NCBI GenBank assembly: GCA_028710885.1
Contig: JAQTTG010000009.1
Location: forward strand, 1-52,478
Direction: 5' to 3'
Source: Sulfuricurvum sp.
Lineage (GTDB): Bacteria > Campylobacterota > Campylobacteria > Campylobacterales > Sulfurimonadaceae
DNA: 52,478 nucleotides
Position numbers and translations under genes: made by a program
Shown: positions 32,176 through 41,838 of the stretch, piece by piece
Numbering within the stretch: position 1 is the first letter of the stretch
How the letters are laid out: every line of letters begins with the position of its first letter
The notes under the pieces: generated by a model
The model's database searches: none
The model's input: only the letters and a program-made list of their open reading frames with translations
Told to the model about the DNA's origin: nothing

Positions 32176-35100
32176 TCAATACCCGCTTAACCTGTTGAAA
32201 CAATTCTATTGACCCCTCATAATCAAAGGTAGAAACAGAATTATTTATTTTTGAAATCATATCTTGTTCGACAAATTGTCCAAGTTTAGCCAAACAATCA
32301 TGTAAATATTTATCATCAATGAATTCTTTATTCTGAAGTTTATCCATTATCTCATTAATCGTCCCATTCATCTCTTCTGAGGTAATGTTTTGTACGGAAT
32401 CAATGGTGATTTTTGGAAAACGATGATCGATAGAGATAATGACTTGATTCAACTCTTCCAACATTGGTGTAAGCAATCTTTTTTGCATCTCATAATCATT
32501 ACATTCATCAATCGTTTTTGTGAGTTCATACACACGTGTAGCCGCTATGTTCCCACTAACCCCTTTTAATCCGTGTATAAGTTGTTTAAATGAATCGCTT
32601 CCGATTGGAGTACCGATAATTTTAGATGAAAAATCGCGATACCCCTCAGCAAACATCTGTAAAAATCTCTCTACCTGCTCGTGGGTTTTTACTTTTTTCT
32701 TCAACTCATTCATATTAAGACCATTGATTTTCTCTGCGTGTGTCAAATGGGCTTCTTCTTCCACCCATCCAGATTTGAGATACTGTTCAAGAATACGCTG
32801 TAATTCGTTGATATCAATCGGTTTAGCAATATGATCGTTCATCCCTGCTTCATGTGTCAGTTTTTTATCATGTTCCATGACAGCCGCACTGAGTGCAATA
32901 ATGGGAATATCACGATTAAATTCCCGTATGTGCCGTGTGGCTTCAAATCCATCCATAACCGGCATCTGCAAATCCATCAATACCAGATCATAAGCTCTTT
33001 CTTGGACAAGGTCAACAGCTTCTTTTCCATTACTAGCGATCCTAACATCCACACCAAACAACTCCAGCAAATCGTGTATAACCAATTGATTGATTTCATT
33101 GTCTTCTACAACCAAAACATTGCCTCGAGCAAAAAAGTGCATGTTTTCCATATTTCCTTCAAACTGTTCAATCAAATTTGTCTCAGTAATGGATTCAAAC
33201 AGTATGGATGATGTAACCGGCTTGTGTAGAATTTTTTCGATATGTACATGCCGATGCTCAGAAGCTTGTATCAACTCTTCTTTAACATGTGCAGTTACCA
33301 TAATCACTTTTGGAAAAGTGGTTTCTAACTCTTCATGAAGTGTTTTAATTACATCCAATCCATCGACTCCAGGCATCTGCCAATCAACGATCAAATAGTC
33401 AAATGGCTGATTTTCAGCCAATCTGATTGCATCTGCACCATTATCACAAAGTATTGCAACAGCACCCCATGACTCTAAAATAGATCCAATAAGCTCACGT
33501 TCGAGCTGATTATCATCAACCACCAAAAATCGCTGATCTCGCAAATACTGAGTATCAATAGTGTCTATCCCCTCAGATATATCTCTTTTCAGTTTTACCG
33601 TAAAATAAAACGTTGACCCTTTTGTTCTTTCGCTCACTTGCCATATATGTCCACCCATCATCTCTACGAGTTGCTGAGATATGGTTAAACCGAGTCCTGA
33701 CCCTCCATATTTTCGAGTATTGGAACTGTCTGTTTGTGAGAATGCTTTGAAAAGTTTTAATTGTTCCTCTTCGCTCATCCCTATACCGGTATCTTGAATC
33801 GAACATTCCAATTCAACGTCACGCTCAGAGATAATGGTAGGTTTAACACGGATGACGATATCCCCTGTTTCCGTAAATTTCACTGCATTTCCGACGAGAT
33901 TATTAAACACTTGTGATAAACGAAGAGGATCACCTTTGAGCATATCCGGCGTATCTGGATGAATATCAATATGCACTTCGAGCGATTTTTGCAAAATGGC
34001 GTACTCAAACAAATCGGAAACATTTCTCAAAAGCATCTCTAATGAAAACCCTTTTTCTTCAAATTCCAGTTTTCCTGCTTCTATTTTTGAGTAATCCAAA
34101 ATATCGTTAATAACGCTCAAAAGTGCTTTGGAAGACTGCTGCGCTTTGTTCAAATAATCTTGTTGAAGTGATGTCAAATCCGTTTTTAACAATAGATCGT
34201 TTAATCCGATGACACCATTGAGCGGCGTCCGTATTTCATGACTCATATTTGCCAAAAATTCACTTTTTGCTTTATTTGCTGCTTCAGCCGTTTCTTTTGC
34301 ATGAGCTAATTCGTGTTCAATCTTTTTTTGTTCGGTTATATCAAACGCAACCCCCATCGCCTCCGTAGTTGACCCGCGTAAAGCTGTCATACTTGCCATA
34401 ATGCTAATCGGTGTTCCGTCTTTTTTCACACCCTGTATCTCACGGGTATAGATTCCAACACTAGAGAGTGCAGCATAACCTTCTTGCGCATAGCTTTGAC
34501 ACTCTTCATCGCTGATATACATAATACGGGTAGGTTTTCCGTCTAATTCACCTTTTTCATATCCCAACATCCGCTCAAACGTTTCATTGACCCATACAAA
34601 GTGTCTATCTTTCAAATGAACGAATCCGGTAGTTTTGACTTCCAAAAGTGCTTCTTGCTCATCCAATGTCTCTTGCAGTAATTTACTGGTTTCAATAAGA
34701 GAACGCTCATATTTTCTCTGTTCCGTAACATCTTTGGCACTGATCAACATCCGTTTTTTACCTATCAATAGGGAAACCGACATATTGACCATCATCTCAT
34801 TTCCGTCTTTAGTAATGCATCTTTTTTCAAAATTATTAATTTCTCCATGCTCTAAAACGACTTGCATTGCTTCAGCAGCTCTTGCTCGATCATCTGGGGC
34901 ACTTAGATCTAAACACGATGTTGCTAGAAGCTCTTCACGTGTATACCCAATCATATTAAGATAAGCATCATTAAATTCCAAAAATTTGGACTCTAAATCC
35001 ACAATAGCAATACCGTCTCTTGAAATGTTAAAAATAGATTCAAATTCCTCTTTTTGATGTTGAAGTTCTAATTTTTGACGTTCGCTATCGGTGATATCTA

Positions 35101-37297
35101 TACCAATGGTTGCAATATAATCCATAGTACCGTCTGGTTTGTTGACGAGCATATTTGACCATTCAAAATAACGTTCTTCGCCTGAGCGTGAATGCCATCC
35201 ATTTTGAAAACTTGTACTCACAATACCGTGTCTGGCATTTTCCATTATAGCAACCACTTTTTCCTGCATCGATACATGAAGAAAACGTTTCCAGAAATAA
35301 GGTTCTGATCGAATCTCTTCCTCGTTATAACCGACAAACTCTTGACCGTAACGGTTCAGCTTAATCATAGTTCCGGTAGAATCGATTACTCCGATGATAG
35401 AGTTGGCATTATCGATAATGGTGGAAATAAAATTCTTCTCTTGAATAATTTGATCTTCTAATGTTTTTTGAGCGGTTACATCATGAAACGTGGCATGGAG
35501 ATACTGTTTTTCCGAGATACGCATAATTTTTACACTGACAAAAATATTTTTTAGTCTTCCGTTTTTTGTTTTATGTACCGTTTCAAAGCGATCCCATCCC
35601 TGCTCGAGTATCCGCTGCTGTCGATTTTTTATCTCATCTTCGCTCTCAATAACTTCTAAATCTTTTGTCAGTACATCTGCAAACTCATCTTTTGTATATC
35701 CGTACATCTCAAATGCTTTAGTATTAAAATCAACCATTTTTTGCGTTTCGATATCGATCAATACAATTCCATCGAGTGATTCTTCAAACAATGTATAAAA
35801 CTTCTCTTCCGCTTGTAATAGTGCAGCAGTATGCTGTTTTTCAAGCCTGATGTCTTTAGCTACACCGAGATATCCGAGTATCTCATCATTTTCATCGCGT
35901 ATGGCAGTCACTACCAGCGAAACAGGAATGTGAGTACCATCTTTAGCTATATATTCCCATTCATACTCATTATGAAGGTTGAGATTACTTTTAGCAACCA
36001 ATACTTTAAATCCCGGTTCAAGTTCGATTCCAATTTCATCTGAAATCTCTTTGGATCGTTTTGTCATTTCCGGCATAAAATGAAAAAGCTCAGGTGAATA
36101 TTTATCTGCCAACTCTTCATTGGTATACCCGAGTAAATTTTCTGCTTCTTTGTTGATGGTTTTAATCAATCCGTCTTTATCAGTATGGATAATGGCATAA
36201 CCAACATTGTCAAATATTGCTTTTTCAAAAAAGAGTGAATCGTGTATTTGTTTACTTTTTTCAGCGATTTCCAATCTTTGATGCATCTCCTCAAATTTGG
36301 CCTTCGACAATGCAGATATTAGATTTCTGAGCAGTCCCGATAAAAACCAACTGGCTATAAAAGAGAGCGCCATGACTATCAATCCAATAACAAAATATTC
36401 TTCAAGGGTATTTTTGTGTTCATTTATCAGATAGGAACTTTTGAGTTGTAAAATCAAATACAGATCACCGCTAATATTGACATCAAGTTTTCGAGAGACG
36501 ATAGAATCATCGGTATATAGCTTGCCCGAGAATATTGCATTAAATTTATCGCTGAATTCATCGATCAGGTTAATTTTCGGATTTTGATAAAACCCCCAAT
36601 TCTTTTCTTTTTGATAATGGATCAATGGAAATCCCGCTCCATCAGCCAAAATCATATCATACAGCGGTGCATTGAAAAACTGATCTAAAAACGGCCCCAT
36701 AAAATAGTTAATGATCACAATACCGTTAAACTTACCATTGTTATCACTGATCGGCAAAATAGCGCGCAAAGTAGGTTTATACGGTTTTTCAATTTGATCA
36801 TGTTCAATATTGAGATCTATTTTGCTAAACCACACTTTTTCAAGAGGCTTATGACGTGAATCTTTAAAATAATAACGATCTGATTTGTTTTGCAGAGCAT
36901 TCTCTTTTACAACAAAAGGATCGCTGCCTATATCATGGCGATCAATTCTGATTTTTTCCATTCCCTCTTTATCTAAATAGCGTAATTGCATTATGGATGA
37001 GTTGCTCTGAGCCATCATGAGAAATTGTGATTTTGAATCGACATTTTCCCCTCGTAAATAACTTTTAAAATTATCAGAATGGGCTATCGCTATGAGGATA
37101 TTGCCAGAATCAGCTAGAAATTTTTTTAGATAGGTTTCTCGTTCGGCAGTTTTTCCGATTGCATTATTTAAAGCAGTCTTTTTCACTTGATCCGAATAAA
37201 GCAATCGGTCGGTTGAAATAAATAATACGATCAAACCAACAGCAAAAAAGAAAAAAATCCAGGTTAATACTAACTGCCTTGGAACCATATTTTTCAT
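32168..37297 (-). CDS. Giant Cache-PAS5-HisKA-REC-REC-HPt hybrid histidine kinase
   Basis: 1709 residues from the ATG at 37297 (AAAGG upstream; a TTG two codons earlier is less likely). Membrane segments about 10-30 and 302-324 flank a double-Cache-like periplasmic domain (IRIDRHDIGSDPFVV, PILPISD-type strand, FYQNPKINL). Five PAS domains follow between about 355 and 1000. HisKA has NMSHEIRTPLNGVIG (His about 1020), the ATPase FNNLVGNAVKF, QDTGIGM and GGSGLGLTISQQL. Two receiver domains have Asp about 1305 (LIVDWQMPG) and 1442 (LVLMDLQMPVMDG), and the HPt has His about 1575 in HGLKGVSGN. A complete phosphorelay is on one chain, ending next to a GGDEF response regulator. It is among the longest kinases expected for the group. 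Confidence 0.95.
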   Translation of the reverse strand: MKNMVPRQLVLTWIFFFFAVGLIVLFISTDRLLYSDQVKKTALNNAIGKTAERETYLKKFLADSGNILIAIAHSDNFKSYLRGENVDSKSQFLMMAQSNSSIMQLRYLDKEGMEKIRIDRHDIGSDPFVVKENALQNKSDRYYFKDSRHKPLEKVWFSKIDLNIEHDQIEKPYKPTLRAILPISDNNGKFNGIVIINYFMGPFLDQFFNAPLYDMILADGAGFPLIHYQKEKNWGFYQNPKINLIDEFSDKFNAIFSGKLYTDDSIVSRKLDVNISGDLYLILQLKSSYLINEHKNTLEEYFVIGLIVMALSFIASWFLSGLLRNLISALSKAKFEEMHQRLEIAEKSKQIHDSLFFEKAIFDNVGYAIIHTDKDGLIKTINKEAENLLGYTNEELADKYSPELFHFMPEMTKRSKEISDEIGIELEPGFKVLVAKSNLNLHNEYEWEYIAKDGTHIPVSLVVTAIRDENDEILGYLGVAKDIRLEKQHTAALLQAEEKFYTLFEESLDGIVLIDIETQKMVDFNTKAFEMYGYTKDEFADVLTKDLEVIESEDEIKNRQQRILEQGWDRFETVHKTKNGRLKNIFVSVKIMRISEKQYLHATFHDVTAQKTLEDQIIQEKNFISTIIDNANSIIGVIDSTGTMIKLNRYGQEFVGYNEEEIRSEPYFWKRFLHVSMQEKVVAIMENARHGIVSTSFQNGWHSRSGEERYFEWSNMLVNKPDGTMDYIATIGIDITDSERQKLELQHQKEEFESIFNISRDGIAIVDLESKFLEFNDAYLNMIGYTREELLATSCLDLSAPDDRARAAEAMQVVLEHGEINNFEKRCITKDGNEMMVNMSVSLLIGKKRMLISAKDVTEQRKYERSLIETSKLLQETLDEQEALLEVKTTGFVHLKDRHFVWVNETFERMLGYEKGELDGKPTRIMYISDEECQSYAQEGYAALSSVGIYTREIQGVKKDGTPISIMASMTALRGSTTEAMGVAFDITEQKKIEHELAHAKETAEAANKAKSEFLANMSHEIRTPLNGVIGLNDLLLKTDLTSLQQDYLNKAQQSSKALLSVINDILDYSKIEAGKLEFEEKGFSLEMLLRNVSDLFEYAILQKSLEVHIDIHPDTPDMLKGDPLRLSQVFNNLVGNAVKFTETGDIVIRVKPTIISERDVELECSIQDTGIGMSEEEQLKLFKAFSQTDSSNTRKYGGSGLGLTISQQLVEMMGGHIWQVSERTKGSTFYFTVKLKRDISEGIDTIDTQYLRDQRFLVVDDNQLERELIGSILESWGAVAILCDNGADAIRLAENQPFDYLIVDWQMPGVDGLDVIKTLHEELETTFPKVIMVTAHVKEELIQASEHRHVHIEKILHKPVTSSILFESITETNLIEQFEGNMENMHFFARGNVLVVEDNEINQLVIHDLLELFGVDVRIASNGKEAVDLVQERAYDLVLMDLQMPVMDGFEATRHIREFNRDIPIIALSAAVMEHDKKLTHEAGMNDHIAKPIDINELQRILEQYLKSGWVEEEAHLTHAEKINGLNMNELKKKVKTHEQVERFLQMFAEGYRDFSSKIIGTPIGSDSFKQLIHGLKGVSGNIAATRVYELTKTIDECNDYEMQKRLLTPMLEELNQVIISIDHRFPKITIDSVQNITSEEMNGTINEIMDKLQNKEFIDDKYLHDCLAKLGQFVEQDMISKINNSVSTFDYEGSIELFQQVKRVLNG

Positions 37298-37313
37298 ATA
37301 CAAAACACCTTTT

Positions 37314-37327
37314 AAAATAGCTATTTT
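37314..37327. promoter_or_regulatory. 14-bp perfect palindrome upstream of the hybrid kinase
   Basis: AAAATAGCTATTTT is fully self-complementary and lies 17 bp upstream of the kinase start codon, between it and a possible minus-strand -10 box (TAAAAT just further upstream). It may be an operator; no regulator is known for it. Confidence 0.35.
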
Positions 37328-37452
37328 CTACAATTTTACAGCAATAGCGCTGAATCTCATGTGTATATTTTATCATTAACCTAGAGCACTACTTTTGTCA
37401 TGTAAAATTGAATGTTTATTTGAGATATATCACTCCATTTGAAAGATTAAAA

Positions 37453-37821
37453 ATGACCATTTCTCCTGAAAAATCGCAACAAATCAAAGAATCTACCGAA
37501 ATTTACAAACATGAGATAACGGCACTCAATGCTCTTATCAACAAAGAACAAAATGATGTACGGTTGGATATGCTTTATCATCTTCGTGCGCTCTCTACGA
37601 TAGAGCACTGCAGCCGTATCGGTTTAATGGATTCTGAAGATTTGGATGAAAGTTATGCTGAAGCTATCAGTAAAGAAGTGTCACGTTATTTCCCCCATAA
37701 AGATGATGCTGAATTATTTGATGATATCGCTATCTTAGATGATGAAATCAAAAATCGTTACTTTGATAATCCGCAAATGTCAAAAAAAACCATTATGGAT
37801 ACATTAAACATTGCACTCTAA
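37453..37821 (+). CDS. Conserved hypothetical protein
   Basis: 122 residues from the ATG at 37453 (MTISPEKSQQ), preceded by a weak GAAAG. The frame also holds an ATG at 37408, with no ribosome site, that would add 15 residues. The protein is acidic and mostly helical, with a stretch AEAISKEVSRYFPHKDDAELFDDIAILDDEI cut here into ordinary helices, and no membrane segment or known motif. It may bind another protein. It precedes the MFS gene by 15 bp on the same strand and could be its operon partner. I do not recognise the family. Confidence 0.55.
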   Translation: MTISPEKSQQIKESTEIYKHEITALNALINKEQNDVRLDMLYHLRALSTIEHCSRIGLMDSEDLDESYAEAISKEVSRYFPHKDDAELFDDIAILDDEIKNRYFDNPQMSKKTIMDTLNIAL

Positions 37822-37836
37822 GCAAATTTATACGCT

Positions 37837-38988
37837 ATGAATCAGATAAGCAAAGGTGTAAAAGCAGCCCTACTCGGTATTGCAATGCTTACAGTAATGT
37901 CCAATGCGGCTATTATCACCTCTCTTCCGCATTTAGGGGAACATTTTAAACATATTCCTAATATTGATTTGCTCTCTCGTCTCATGATTACCCTCCCTTC
38001 TATCGTAGTAGCTGTATTAGCACCGTTTTTAGGACATTTAATTCATAAAACCTCCACGATTAAAAGTGCATTATTCGGTTTGAGCCTTTTTGCAGTTGCA
38101 GGTAGTTCGGGATTGTATTTGAATGATATTTATCTCCTGCTGATTTCGAGAATGGTTTTAGGGATTGCTATAGCTGTTTTAATGATTGTAGGAACCTCTT
38201 TAGTCGGAAATTATTTTCAAGGACCTGCCAGACATAAATTTATGGGATTGCAAAGCGCATTTATCTCGATTGGAGGAGTCTTATTCATCGGAGGAGGTGG
38301 AATGCTGAGTGATCACCATTGGCGTTACCCTTTTGGAATATACCTCATCGGATTACTCATCTTGCCATTGGTCATACTCTTTTTAAAAGAACCTCACACC
38401 CTCATAAATGATGACGATTCGGGAGAAATCAGCACCCCGCTTTTTCGTGTATATCTTTTGGCATTTTTTATGATGCTGATTTTTTATACCTTACCGACAC
38501 AAATGCCTTTTTTAATCATAAACCATTTTAAAGCCAGTGGAACTTTGGCAGGATTTATTATCTCTTCTGCTATGGCTTCAAATGCTCTAGGTGCTCTAAG
38601 TTTTGCAAAGCTGAAAGAACATTTTGATTTTCAAAATATTTACCTGATTGGCTTAATTATCATGTCGATAGGTTTTATAGCTATCGGCAATATCCATAAT
38701 GTCTATCTATTTTTCTTGACGTCACCGATCATGGGATTTAGCGGTGGATTACTAATGACTACGACAACAGCATGGATGCTTCAAAAAGCACATCATACAA
38801 AGCGGATCAAGGCATCCGGCTATTTAACCAGCTCACTCTATGCAGGGCAATTTTGTTCACCGATTATTTTTCATCCCTTTGTACAGTTTTTTGGTTTGTC
38901 GATGTTTTTTGTCGCATTAGGCTCAATGATATTGGCAACTACAGCTCTTTTCAAATTTTATACTCTTTTATCCACTAAAAATCCATAA
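37837..38988 (+). CDS. Major facilitator superfamily exporter
   Basis: 383 residues with about twelve hydrophobic segments. N-terminal half: TM1 with AALLGIAMLTVMSNAAII, a loop carrying LSRLMITLPSIVVAVLAPFLGHLIHK (the MFS motif A region), then ISRMVLGIAIAVLMIVGTSLVGNYF and GGMLSDHHWRYPFGIYLIG, a pattern seen in drug/H+ antiporters of the 12-TM type. The central loop is near residue 195. It should export a small molecule across the inner membrane using the proton gradient; substrate unknown. No strong ribosome site precedes the ATG, so translation may be coupled to the gene before it. Confidence 0.88.
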   Translation: MNQISKGVKAALLGIAMLTVMSNAAIITSLPHLGEHFKHIPNIDLLSRLMITLPSIVVAVLAPFLGHLIHKTSTIKSALFGLSLFAVAGSSGLYLNDIYLLLISRMVLGIAIAVLMIVGTSLVGNYFQGPARHKFMGLQSAFISIGGVLFIGGGGMLSDHHWRYPFGIYLIGLLILPLVILFLKEPHTLINDDDSGEISTPLFRVYLLAFFMMLIFYTLPTQMPFLIINHFKASGTLAGFIISSAMASNALGALSFAKLKEHFDFQNIYLIGLIIMSIGFIAIGNIHNVYLFFLTSPIMGFSGGLLMTTTTAWMLQKAHHTKRIKASGYLTSSLYAGQFCSPIIFHPFVQFFGLSMFFVALGSMILATTALFKFYTLLSTKNP

Positions 38989-39011
38989 GCTGTAAACGGA
39001 TAAAAAATATC

Positions 39012-39431
39012 CTACTGCACGTATTCATCATCACCCTGATCTCTGATGACAAAATTTGCAAAAGCACCTTCGACACTCATAGTATTTTTATATTTAGTTG
39101 CTGTTAATTTAACGGCTTTAGTTTTTAAATTACATACAGCAATACGAAAATTTGATCCCATAAATGGTTCGACTATACATATGATATTTCCATCTACTTC
39201 GCGAGTAGCGTGTATTATCCCTTGTAGATTATGAAAAAAATATTTAGGATAGCTCAGTGGTGTGATTTCTACAACATCTGAAAATCTTTTCTTATCCAGA
39301 GTACTGGCAATCATAATAGCATCTTCAAAATTATCAAATTGCACACACCAATCATCAAATATTTTATTAAAATGATTTAAATCTTCATCTAAAAATCCGC
39401 CTGCGGGTGATTGTAATGCATAGATACTCAA
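39012..39431 (-). CDS. Hypothetical protein with probable TTG start
   Basis: 139 residues. The first possible start in frame is TTG at 39431, with AAAGG about 8 nt upstream; the next ATG would remove some 40 residues. The protein has no signal peptide or membrane segment. It contains beta-rich segments such as VVEITPLSYPKYFFH, DGNIICIVEPFMGSNFRIAVC and KAVKLTATKY, with two cysteines in the middle. I do not recognise a family. It converges on the MFS gene, and GGATA-AAAAA-TATCC (38998-39012) straddles the junction as a small hairpin. Confidence 0.55.
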   Translation of the reverse strand: MSIYALQSPAGGFLDEDLNHFNKIFDDWCVQFDNFEDAIMIASTLDKKRFSDVVEITPLSYPKYFFHNLQGIIHATREVDGNIICIVEPFMGSNFRIAVCNLKTKAVKLTATKYKNTMSVEGAFANFVIRDQGDDEYVQ

Positions 39432-39564
39432 TACATAAGCCTTTTGTGAGGTTTGCAGATCAAACCAATAAAATTTTTACAAATAATTATTTCATACTTG
39501 GAATTTTAACATGTATTTATTTCTATATATGAGATACAATTAAATCAAATCAAGGGGTATTAGC

Positions 39565-40512
39565 ATGAAACTTGCCATATCAGCATGTCTGTTAGGGGAA
39601 AGAATCCGTTTTGACGGAGGACATAAACACGACCATTTCATCACCGATGAGTTGGGGGCATATGCAGAATTTGTCCCTTTTTGCCCTGAAGACATTGCTT
39701 TTGGTACACCACGCCCTTCGGTGCGTCTGGTGAATCAAGCAGGTGATATAAGCGTCCATTCAAATAAAACAGGTGCTAATCTCACCGAATCGCTCCATAT
39801 AGCTTCTGAGTCAGAACTCTCAAAACTTGAGATGCACCATCTTTGCGGCATCATCTTTAAATCCAAATCTCCCAGCTGTGGAATGAAAAGTGCCAAACTC
39901 TATCTCGAAAACGGCATGGTTGAGTCCAAAGAGGATGGCGTGTTTGCGCGTATGTGCCGTGAACGATATCCACTGCTGCCAATGGAAGAAGAAGGGAGAT
40001 TGCAAGATGCATGGCTGCGTGAAAACTTCGTTATGCAGATTTTTGCTTATGATGCATTCGAGCGTTTCAAAGCTTCTCATCCCACACTAGGTGATCTCGT
40101 CCGTTTTCATACGATCAACAAATTTATGCTTCAATCCAAAGACGAAGCTCTCTACCGCGAACTTGGTAACGTTGTAGCCAATCGAGAAGAAAAATCACTC
40201 ACGACACTGCTAGCACTGTATGAGATGGGATTTAAAACGGCTATTTCACGCAAAAGCTCCATCAAACGAACCCGCAACGTCCTTGAACATCTGGTTGGAT
40301 TCTTCAAAAAAGAGCTGAGTAAAAGCGAAAAAGAGACCCTTCACACTCAAATTTCCGATTATGCGAATAAAATCATCCCTCTCATTGTCCCGGTGTCTAC
40401 GATACATCTCTATGCCAATAAATACAACACTATCTATCTGCTCGATCAGACATTTCTCAATCCCTATCCTAAAAATCTCTCTCTTCGCTCACACATCGAC
40501 GGCGGGAAATAA
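39565..40512 (+). CDS. ybgA: YbgA-type DUF523-DUF1722 protein
   Basis: 315 residues with two domains. DUF523 at 1-150: AISACLLGERIRFDGGHKHD, FVPFCPEDIAFGTPRPSVRLV and FKSKSPSCGM with conserved Cys residues that suggest metal or redox chemistry. DUF1722 from about 185 to the end: LVRFHTINKFMLQSKD, then YKN-like helical repeats and NKYNTIYLLDQTFLNPYPK. In E. coli ybgA is cotranscribed with the photolyase phrB, and here too it sits 2 bp before a photolyase gene. The biochemical role is not established; the linkage points to DNA repair or light-damage response. AAGGGG precedes the ATG. Confidence 0.88.
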   Translation: MKLAISACLLGERIRFDGGHKHDHFITDELGAYAEFVPFCPEDIAFGTPRPSVRLVNQAGDISVHSNKTGANLTESLHIASESELSKLEMHHLCGIIFKSKSPSCGMKSAKLYLENGMVESKEDGVFARMCRERYPLLPMEEEGRLQDAWLRENFVMQIFAYDAFERFKASHPTLGDLVRFHTINKFMLQSKDEALYRELGNVVANREEKSLTTLLALYEMGFKTAISRKSSIKRTRNVLEHLVGFFKKELSKSEKETLHTQISDYANKIIPLIVPVSTIHLYANKYNTIYLLDQTFLNPYPKNLSLRSHIDGGK

Positions 40513-40514
40513 CC

Positions 40515-41825
40515 ATGCGGCGAATTCTGTGGTTTCGACGTGATTTACGAGTAGAAGATAATCCCCTACTCCTTTTTGAGGGTGAAGTTCTTCCGATATT
40601 TATTTTTGACACCGAGATTCTATCGTCTCTCACGCATAATGATCGTAGAGTCGCATTTATTTTTCATGCTGTAGTACAGCTCAAATCTGCTCTCCAGACC
40701 ATCGGACTTGATTTAGCCATTTTTTACGGCAATCCTACCGATGTATTTAAAAGCATACTTCAAAATAGCCCGTACGATGAAGTGTGTGCTTCGGGAGATT
40801 ATGACAATTATGCATGTGAACGCGATCGTAATATTTCCCATTTGCTCCCTTTTACGTTTGTACACGACACCTATATCTTTAAACCCGATGAAATACTAAA
40901 AAATGACGATACCCCTTATCTCGTTTTTACCCCTTATTACAATCGTGCAAAAATACTCTTTCAACCCGTACATCAATATGAGTACAGGCATACATCTCAA
41001 CAGCTCATCTCTTTTGATTATCAAGTTCTCCATAAAATAGACGATACAAGGGAGACTTTTCATCCCATAAAACTTGAGCAAATTGGTTTTATCCCTCAAT
41101 CTTTAACACACGATCAGCTGACCTCACCACAACAGAAACTCGATCTCTTTGCCGCTCAGCTCTCCAACTACAGTGTTAAGCGTGATTTTATGGCACTCTC
41201 TGCCACCTCAGGTCTTAGTACCGATTTACGTTTTGGGACGATATCGATCCGTGCAATCCTCCGATGGCTTACAGCTCAAAAAGAAAAAGGGATTGATACC
41301 GAACCATTTTTTCGTCAGCTCATCTTTCGGGATTTTTACGCCATGCTTCTCTATCATTTTCCCCATCTCGCACACCAAAATTTCCGCTATAACTTTAGAG
41401 GAATTGAGAATAATGAGTTTTTCAATGCCTTTTGTGCTGCCAAGACAGGTGTCCCCATCGTCGATGCGGGGATTAGACAGTTACTAGAGACCGGAGAGAT
41501 GCATAACCGTGTTCGGATGATTGTTGCATCATTTTTTACGAAAAATCTCCTCCTACCATGGCAATGGGGAGAGGCATTTTTTGCAAAATATTTGATGGAT
41601 TACGACGCAGCGAGTAATATTCTCTCATGGCAATGGAGTGCCGGAACCGGCATTGATCCTCAACCTTATTTCAGAATTTTCAACCCCTACACTCAATCCC
41701 AAAAATTTGACAAAGATGGTCTCTATACCCACCGATGGCTCAAAGATGCCACACCTATCCCACAGATCGTTGATCATAAAGAGAGTTCCGAACGTGCACT
41801 AAAATATTTCAAAAGATCACTTTAA
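40515..41825 (+). CDS. phr: Deoxyribodipyrimidine photolyase
   Basis: 436 residues. N-terminal alpha/beta antenna domain starting RRILWFRRDLRVEDNPLL, then the helical FAD domain with STDLRFGTISIRAI, FFRQLIFRDFYAMLLY, TGVPIVDAGIRQL, MHNRVRMIVASFFTKNLLLPWQWGEAFFA, MDYDAASNILSWQWSAGTGIDPQPYFRIFNPYTQS (read as separate blocks). It repairs UV-made cyclobutane pyrimidine dimers using light. Just before TGVPIVDA the sequence is FNAFCAAK, where many class I enzymes as I recall have Trp in place of the second Phe; this may affect lesion stacking. Cytoplasmic. It starts 2 bp after the ybgA stop. Confidence 0.93.
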   Translation: MRRILWFRRDLRVEDNPLLLFEGEVLPIFIFDTEILSSLTHNDRRVAFIFHAVVQLKSALQTIGLDLAIFYGNPTDVFKSILQNSPYDEVCASGDYDNYACERDRNISHLLPFTFVHDTYIFKPDEILKNDDTPYLVFTPYYNRAKILFQPVHQYEYRHTSQQLISFDYQVLHKIDDTRETFHPIKLEQIGFIPQSLTHDQLTSPQQKLDLFAAQLSNYSVKRDFMALSATSGLSTDLRFGTISIRAILRWLTAQKEKGIDTEPFFRQLIFRDFYAMLLYHFPHLAHQNFRYNFRGIENNEFFNAFCAAKTGVPIVDAGIRQLLETGEMHNRVRMIVASFFTKNLLLPWQWGEAFFAKYLMDYDAASNILSWQWSAGTGIDPQPYFRIFNPYTQSQKFDKDGLYTHRWLKDATPIPQIVDHKESSERALKYFKRSL

Positions 41826-41838
41826 AGGAGATATTATC

